Below, one piece after another: positions 6,553 through 10,634 of a stretch of 10,634 bases of DNA. The position numbers were made by a program, and so were the translations under genes. Origin of the DNA: an uncultured Lysobacterales bacterium (GTDB lineage Bacteria > Pseudomonadota > Gammaproteobacteria > Xanthomonadales > SZUA-36). The DNA is taken from the NCBI GenBank assembly GCA_937974465.1, contig CALJWY010000046.1:1-10634 (forward strand), read 5' to 3'. The stretch's first letter is position 1; each line of letters starts with the position of its first letter. The notes beneath the pieces are model-generated. The model had not been told where the DNA came from, searched no databases, and worked only from the letters and a program-made list of their open reading frames with translations.

Positions 6553-9054
6553 ATGGCTAAGCAGGAAAAACCCAGCACATTGGTTGCCAGGCTGAAACTA
6601 CGTTGGTATTTGATTCTTCGTGGAATCCTGGGTATCTGGGTCAAACATCGTGTGCAGGCAGATGCGGATGGCAATATCGGTTCCAGCAATGGCAAACCAA
6701 TCTGCTATGTCATGGATTCTTATGCTTTGTCGTCCATACTGATCCTGGACAAGTGCTGCGAGCAAAAGAACCTTGCGCGGCCGCTACTTTCGATACCTGG
6801 GATAGTAGAGGGACCGGATCGGTCCTACGCGATTTTGAAACGACTGAAAGGTGTATTTGTGCGGAGCCCTGCCCCACGCAGCCATTCCGTGATGTTGCGC
6901 CGACTGGTAGAGCAATGCTGGTCAGACCCTGAGTTTGATGTCCAATTGGTTCCCGTAACCGTGCTGGTGGGTCAGCGACCCAGCAAGGATAGCGGCCTGA
7001 CACGCATTATATTTGCGGAGAACTGGGGCATCGCAGGGCGTTTCCGCCGGTTGATCAGCACCCTGGTCAATGGCAGAAAAACCTTTGTGCAGTTTTCCCG
7101 ACCGATTTCCTTGCAGGGACTGGCCGCTGAAGGCTTGGAAGCCAGCGTTGCACTGAGGAAGGTATCCCGGATTCTCAGGGTACATTTCAAGCGGGTCCGT
7201 ACTGCCGCCATCGGACCGGACCTTTCACACCGGCGCACGATGGTTGACCGCGTGGTCAACTCCCCTACCGTCCGGGCTGCCATCGAGGAAAAGGCACGTC
7301 GCTCACGCATTACACCGGAACAGGCAAAGCACCAGGCAGAACAATATGTGTGGGAGATCGCAGCCAACTACTCCTATTCATTTATCATTGTCGCCGAGGC
7401 CATCCTCGCCTGGTTCTGGAACAAAATATATAACGGCATCAAAATACACCACTTTGAGAACTTCCAGCACTCTGCGATCGGCAAGGAAGTGATATACGTA
7501 CCCTGCCACCGCAGCCACCTGGACTATGTGCTGCTGTCTTACCTGGTCCATGAAAACGGCTTTGTTCCTCCACACATTGCCGCCGGCGTAAACCTGAACC
7601 TGCCAGTGGTCGGGTCACTGTTACGCCGGGGCGGGGCATTTTTTCTACGCAGGTCATTCCGCTCCCAGAAGCTATATGCCACGGTGTTCTATGAATATCT
7701 CAGCATGATCCAGACCCAGGGTGTATCAATCGAGTATTTCGTCGAGGGCACGCGTAGCCGCACCGGACGGCTATTGCCTCCGAAGGCCGGCATGCTGGCA
7801 ATGTCGGTTAGAAGTTATTTGAATGCCCCGGTCAGGCCGATCATGTTCCAGCCGGTCTATATCGGCTATGAAAGACTGGTCGAAAGTGACAGCTACACGA
7901 CGGAACTGGCAGGTAAAAAGAAAAGCTCAGAAAAGCTATCCGACCTGCGAAAGATCATCGCTATTACCAAGCACAATTATGGCGAGGCACACGTCAGCCT
8001 TTGTGAACCCATCTATCTTGACGACCTGCTCGAAGCACGCGATGAGCAGTGGCAGGAAACCATCCGCAAAGAGGCCAAGCGACCGGTCTGGCTGGGATCA
8101 TTGATTGAGGATCTGGGCCAGACCATCATGACACGTATTAATGCCAGCGCCGATGTCAACCCCATGAACCTGCTGGCGCTGGTCTTGCTGGGAACTCCCC
8201 GGCATGCGCTTGGTGAAAAGCAACTGGCCCGCCAGATCGAGCTGTGCAAGGAACTGTTAAGCGAGAAACCAACCCCCGAACGTGTGACCGTAACCCAGAA
8301 AAGCGCGCCGGAAATCATTGAATACGGTTTCAAGATGGAAACCCTGCAACGCCAGGAACACACTCTGGGTGACATCATTTCACTGAAACCAGACCGCGCT
8401 GTCGGCTTGACCTACCTGCGAAACAATATTGCCCACCTGTTTACCTTGCCTTCCCTGGTGGCCTGTTGCTTCCTTGAGCATCGCAATTTCCGCATCGCCC
8501 ACCTGCACAGGTTTGCAATTCTTACCCACCCGTTTTTGCAGGCCGAGTTGTTTATCCCCTGGGGTCAACGCGAGGTTACCAGGGCGCTGGATGAATCGAT
8601 TGCCCAACTGGTTGGGCATGGCTTGTTGATACGCAATGAAGATGGAGAAACGCTTTCCCGCGCGACCGATAATCCTGAGTCGGTCATGCAGCTCAATATC
8701 CTGGCGCACAGCCTGTTACAGACCATACACCGCTACCTGATCACCATTTCGGTACTCGCCAGGAATGGATCTGGCGCCTTGAGCCGGGCAGATCTTGAGC
8801 GTCTGTGTATCCATACCGCACAGCGTATTTCGATGTTGCATGAATTCAATGCACCGGAGTTTTACGACAAGTCATTGTTCAGGGGGTTTATCGCGGAACT
8901 TCGCAAAACAGGCTACCTGTCATCAAACCAGGACAATATGCTGGTGTTCGACCAGCGTCTTGAACAGATAAGCCAGGAAGCCCAATTTATTCTCGGTGAG
9001 GCCATTCGGCAGGAGATCGACCGGCAGACACCGGCGGCTGAAAACAACGACTGA
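6553..9054 (+). CDS. plsB: Glycerol-3-phosphate 1-O-acyltransferase PlsB
   Basis: PlsB is an inner-membrane-associated enzyme that transfers an acyl chain from acyl-ACP or acyl-CoA to the sn-1 position of glycerol-3-phosphate, the first committed step of phospholipid synthesis. At 833 residues it is slightly longer than E. coli PlsB (807) and co-linear with it. The four acyltransferase blocks are visible: catalytic HRSHLD (H319, D324), GGAFFLRR (360-367), FVEGTRSR (396-403) and PVRPIMFQPVYIGY (426-439). The long N- and C-terminal regions mark it as PlsB rather than PlsC. The ribosome site is TAAGGA (6536-6541), 11 bases from the ATG, a rather long gap. A -10-like TAGAAT (6520-6525) after the upstream terminator could start a short leader, but I see no matching -35. 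Because of that terminator, plsB needs its own promoter or read-through. Its stop lies 12 bases from the stop of the convergent gene. Confidence 0.96.
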   Translation: MAKQEKPSTLVARLKLRWYLILRGILGIWVKHRVQADADGNIGSSNGKPICYVMDSYALSSILILDKCCEQKNLARPLLSIPGIVEGPDRSYAILKRLKGVFVRSPAPRSHSVMLRRLVEQCWSDPEFDVQLVPVTVLVGQRPSKDSGLTRIIFAENWGIAGRFRRLISTLVNGRKTFVQFSRPISLQGLAAEGLEASVALRKVSRILRVHFKRVRTAAIGPDLSHRRTMVDRVVNSPTVRAAIEEKARRSRITPEQAKHQAEQYVWEIAANYSYSFIIVAEAILAWFWNKIYNGIKIHHFENFQHSAIGKEVIYVPCHRSHLDYVLLSYLVHENGFVPPHIAAGVNLNLPVVGSLLRRGGAFFLRRSFRSQKLYATVFYEYLSMIQTQGVSIEYFVEGTRSRTGRLLPPKAGMLAMSVRSYLNAPVRPIMFQPVYIGYERLVESDSYTTELAGKKKSSEKLSDLRKIIAITKHNYGEAHVSLCEPIYLDDLLEARDEQWQETIRKEAKRPVWLGSLIEDLGQTIMTRINASADVNPMNLLALVLLGTPRHALGEKQLARQIELCKELLSEKPTPERVTVTQKSAPEIIEYGFKMETLQRQEHTLGDIISLKPDRAVGLTYLRNNIAHLFTLPSLVACCFLEHRNFRIAHLHRFAILTHPFLQAELFIPWGQREVTRALDESIAQLVGHGLLIRNEDGETLSRATDNPESVMQLNILAHSLLQTIHRYLITISVLARNGSGALSRADLERLCIHTAQRISMLHEFNAPEFYDKSLFRGFIAELRKTGYLSSNQDNMLVFDQRLEQISQEAQFILGEAIRQEIDRQTPAAENND

Positions 9055-9066
9055 TCGCGGGTTAAA

Positions 9067-9273
9067 CTATGCGTCGAGGTCTGGAATCAACTTTGACTCC
9101 AGCCGATCAATCCAGTCTTTGAGTTTTAACTTTCTCTTCTTCAAACGTCGCAGACGCAATTGATCCTGCCACGGGTCCACAGACATGCGTCCAATAGCCT
9201 GGTCAAGATCACGGTGCTCCTCGCGCAATTCACCCAATAGTCGCGTGATTTCTGAAGTGTTTTCTGATTTCAT
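9067..9273 (-). CDS. Small YdcH/DUF465-family protein
   Basis: The 68-residue product fits the DUF465 (YdcH) family of short, highly charged helical proteins whose function is not established. It has the family pattern EHRDLDxxI (about 19-27), a gap, then LRRLKKRKLKLKDWI (about 41-55), suggesting a two-helix hairpin or coiled coil. I chose ATG at 9273 because a GGAG (complement of 9278-9281) sits just upstream and the family similarity begins there; the longer in-frame ORF would run into the divergent TRAP gene and its extra residues look like non-coding translation. It is the only - strand gene here, converging on plsB and divergent from the TRAP gene with 65 bases between the starts. No terminator fits in the 12-base gap at its 3' end, so its transcript probably runs into antisense plsB sequence. 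Confidence 0.85.
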   Translation of the reverse strand: MKSENTSEITRLLGELREEHRDLDQAIGRMSVDPWQDQLRLRRLKKRKLKLKDWIDRLESKLIPDLDA

Positions 9274-9338
9274 GAAACTCCGAATGTAATATACACTCCT
9301 GATCTCCACTATAGCACCAGAGGCGGGAGAATTTATCC

Positions 9339-10460
9339 ATGGACAGAAGAAAATTTGTCGGCGCGGCAGGCTTGGCCGGGGCAGCAGGGCTTTTGGCTGC
9401 GTGTGGAAACCAGCCAGGATCACAGGCGTCGCCGGAAGCCACATGTAATGGCGAATCCAATGGTGAGACGTTTGAATGGAAAATGGTTACCTCTTGGCCA
9501 CCCAATTTTCCAGGCCTCGGTACCGGTGCCAACCGGCTCGCAGAATCCATTACCAAGGCCTCCAACGGGCGGCTGAAAATCAAGGTATATGGTGGCAACG
9601 AGCTGGTTCCGCCGTTTGAAGTATTTGATGCGGTTCAGCAGGGCACTGCAGAAATGGGGCACTCCGGGGCCTATTACTGGAAGGGTAAAGCACCGGAAGC
9701 ACAATTTTTTTCCGGCGTGCCATTTGGCATGACTGCGCAGGAATTACATGGCTGGCTGTACGTTGGTGGTGGCATGGAATTGTGGCAGGAAGTCTATGCA
9801 CCCCATGGCCTGGTGCCGTTCCTGGCGAGCAATTCCGGTGCGCAGATGGGGGGCTGGTTTAACATCGAAATCAACAGCATTGAGGACCTGAAAGGTTTGA
9901 AAATGCGTATCCCCGGCCTTGGCGGTGAAGTCCTGAAACGGGCCGGCGGAACACCGACCAACATACCTGGCGCCGAGCTGTTTACTGCTTTGCAAACAGG
10001 CACCATCGATGCAACCGAATGGGTTGGCCCCTATAACGATCTTGCCTTTGGGCTGTTTCGTGCGGCCAAATATTATTACTACCCTGGCTGGCATGAACCC
10101 GGCACCGGTCTCGAGTGCATTATCAACCAGGAGTCCTGGAACTCATTGCCCGGAGACCTGCAGGCTATTGTCAGGCTTTGCTGCCAGGCGACAGTCATGG
10201 ATAGCCTGTCTGACTTCACCTACAACAACGGGAAAGCACTCAATACGCTGCTGCGGGAGCACGCTGTCGAATTACGCCAGTTCCCACAAGAAGTGCTGAC
10301 TCACCTCAAGTCGATCAGCGAGGAGTTGATGCGTGAGATGGCCGCCGAGAGCGAGTTGATGGGACGTATCTATGCTTCTTTCCAGGCGTATCAGGAAATT
10401 GTAAGACCATGGACGGCGATCTCCGACCGGGCACTATTGAATTTGCGGCCGGACGTCTGA
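9339..10460 (+). CDS. TRAP transporter substrate-binding protein (DctP/TakP-like), Tat lipoprotein
   Basis: This is the extracytoplasmic solute receptor of a tripartite ATP-independent periplasmic transporter, which delivers a carboxylate to a DctQM-type permease. The 373-residue product begins with a twin-arginine signal (RRKF, 3-6), a short hydrophobic Ala/Gly/Leu stretch (7-21) and a lipobox LAAC with Cys22, then a low-complexity linker to about 46. The mature part carries TRAP-receptor hallmarks: FFSGVPFGMTAQE (123-135), GAQMGGWF (167-174), KMRIPGLGG (189-196) with the substrate-binding Arg190, GAELFTALQTGTIDATEWVGPYND (211-234) and YYYPGWHEPG (246-255). This combination resembles the TakP group that binds 2-oxo acids with a metal ion, with Q169, E227/W228 and E253 as likely ligands by recalled similarity; the substrate is inferred only. 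Ribosome site GGGAGA (9325-9330) is 8 bases from the ATG. No DctQ or DctM gene is adjacent in the window. Confidence 0.92.
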   Translation: MDRRKFVGAAGLAGAAGLLAACGNQPGSQASPEATCNGESNGETFEWKMVTSWPPNFPGLGTGANRLAESITKASNGRLKIKVYGGNELVPPFEVFDAVQQGTAEMGHSGAYYWKGKAPEAQFFSGVPFGMTAQELHGWLYVGGGMELWQEVYAPHGLVPFLASNSGAQMGGWFNIEINSIEDLKGLKMRIPGLGGEVLKRAGGTPTNIPGAELFTALQTGTIDATEWVGPYNDLAFGLFRAAKYYYYPGWHEPGTGLECIINQESWNSLPGDLQAIVRLCCQATVMDSLSDFTYNNGKALNTLLREHAVELRQFPQEVLTHLKSISEELMREMAAESELMGRIYASFQAYQEIVRPWTAISDRALLNLRPDV

Positions 10461-10470
10461 GCACGACGAG

Positions 10471-10500
10471 ATCCCGGACAATGCTACGCATTTCCGGGAT
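10471..10500. repeat. Bulged 13-bp hairpin after the TRAP gene
   Basis: ATCCCGGA (10471-10478) pairs with TCCGGGAT (10493-10500), and inside it AATGC (10480-10484) pairs with GCATT (10488-10492) around a TAC loop, leaving only C10479 bulged. It starts 11 bases past the stop codon. No T-tract follows, so it is better read as an arm of the repeat element that may also protect the 3' end of the message than as an intrinsic terminator. Confidence 0.6.
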
Positions 10501-10517
10501 GACAGTCAGAAAGTGAC

Positions 10518-10595
10518 ACCGTCATCCCCACGCGAGTGACGTCATCCCACTTAAGGACCGTCATCCCCGAGCGAGTGACGTCATCCCATTTAAGA
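10518..10595. repeat. Two 39-bp tandem repeat units
   Basis: Units 10518-10556 and 10557-10595 match at 35 of 39 positions; a third copy starts at 10596 but keeps only about 13 bases before it turns into the closing hairpin. Each unit contains GTCATCCC twice (20 then 19 bases apart) and one perfect TGACGTCA palindrome (10537-10544 and 10576-10583). Confidence 0.85.
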
Positions 10596-10601
10596 ACCGT
10601 C

Positions 10602-10621
10602 ATCCCCGCGCAGGCGGGGAT
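10602..10621. repeat. Perfect 8-bp hairpin closing the repeat
   Basis: ATCCCCGC (10602-10609) and GCGGGGAT (10614-10621) form a perfect stem with loop GCAG. Written as ATCCCC-N8-GGGGAT it has the same geometry as the neisserial dRS3 element (ATTCCC-N8-GGGAAT). No T-tract follows on either strand. Confidence 0.75.
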
Positions 10622-10634
10622 CTCAGCCAGGTTA

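Larger units (their letters stand above)
10468..10624. repeat. Composite REP-like intergenic repeat
   Basis: Most of the 174 bases after the TRAP gene is repeat. The outer ends are inverted copies, GAGATCCC (10468-10475) and GGGATCTC (10617-10624). Inside are a bulged hairpin, one inverted GGGATGAC (10496-10503) and five direct GTCATCCC copies starting at 10521, 10541, 10560, 10580 and 10599. Similar GTCATCCC...GGGAT palindromes are common as REP-type elements in proteobacterial intergenic DNA. No open reading frame with a ribosome site is present. Confidence 0.75.

Noticed and set aside
6498..6560. A 20-codon ORF (ATG right after the T-tract, ending TAA inside plsB)
   Set aside because: No ribosome site, the ATG lies at the end of the terminator, and the overlap with plsB has no family support.
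9274..9338. A bidirectional promoter between the DUF465 and TRAP genes
   Set aside because: One must be there or nearby, but I could find only isolated -10-like words (TATATT on -, TATAGC on +) without matching -35 boxes.
9274..9444. Longer N-terminus for the DUF465 gene
   Set aside because: The added residues overlap the divergent TRAP start and signal region and show no family similarity, while ATG 9273 has a GGAG upstream.
10537..10583. TGACGTCA palindromes as transcription factor sites
   Set aside because: The match is to a eukaryotic CRE motif, which has no meaning here; they arise from the joins between repeat units.

Overview
The window reads as a housekeeping stretch of a gammaproteobacterial chromosome with moderate-to-high GC. 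The evidence is a Fis nucleoid protein directly upstream of purH and purD (the fis-purH-purD order known from Pseudomonas and relatives), an E. coli-like UvrD and a full-length PlsB acyltransferase. I cannot name the genus. All genes look intact; I saw no insertion sequence, prophage, CRISPR array, tRNA or rRNA.

Layout: fis (91-372), purH (444-2006), purD (2018-3325), uvrD (3327-5513) and pyrF (5574-6281) all lie on the + strand with gaps of 71, 11, 1 and 60 bases, so they probably form one or two transcription units. purH and purD carry out late and early steps of purine synthesis, pyrF the last step of UMP synthesis, and uvrD DNA repair. A 271-base gap follows (6282-6552). It is strikingly AT-rich in its middle and holds a sigma70-like promoter, two GC-rich stem-loops and a textbook intrinsic terminator. 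Together these look like a gene for a small RNA of about 105 nt, or a terminated leader, in front of plsB (6553-9054). A small DUF465/YdcH-type gene (9067-9273) is on the - strand, converging on plsB with 12 bases between the stop codons. Divergent from it is a gene for a TRAP-family substrate-binding protein (9339-10460) with a twin-arginine signal and a lipobox; no TRAP membrane subunits are visible in the window.

The right end (10461-10634) is non-coding and carries a composite repeat: a 13-bp bulged hairpin, two 39-bp tandem units built from GTCATCCC at alternating 20/19-base spacing, and a closing perfect 8-bp hairpin, bracketed by inverted GAGATCCC/GGGATCTC ends. This is a REP-like intergenic repeat.

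I see no clearly new multi-gene system. The two places most worth a second look are the promoter-hairpins-terminator unit before plsB and the phased repeat after the TRAP gene.
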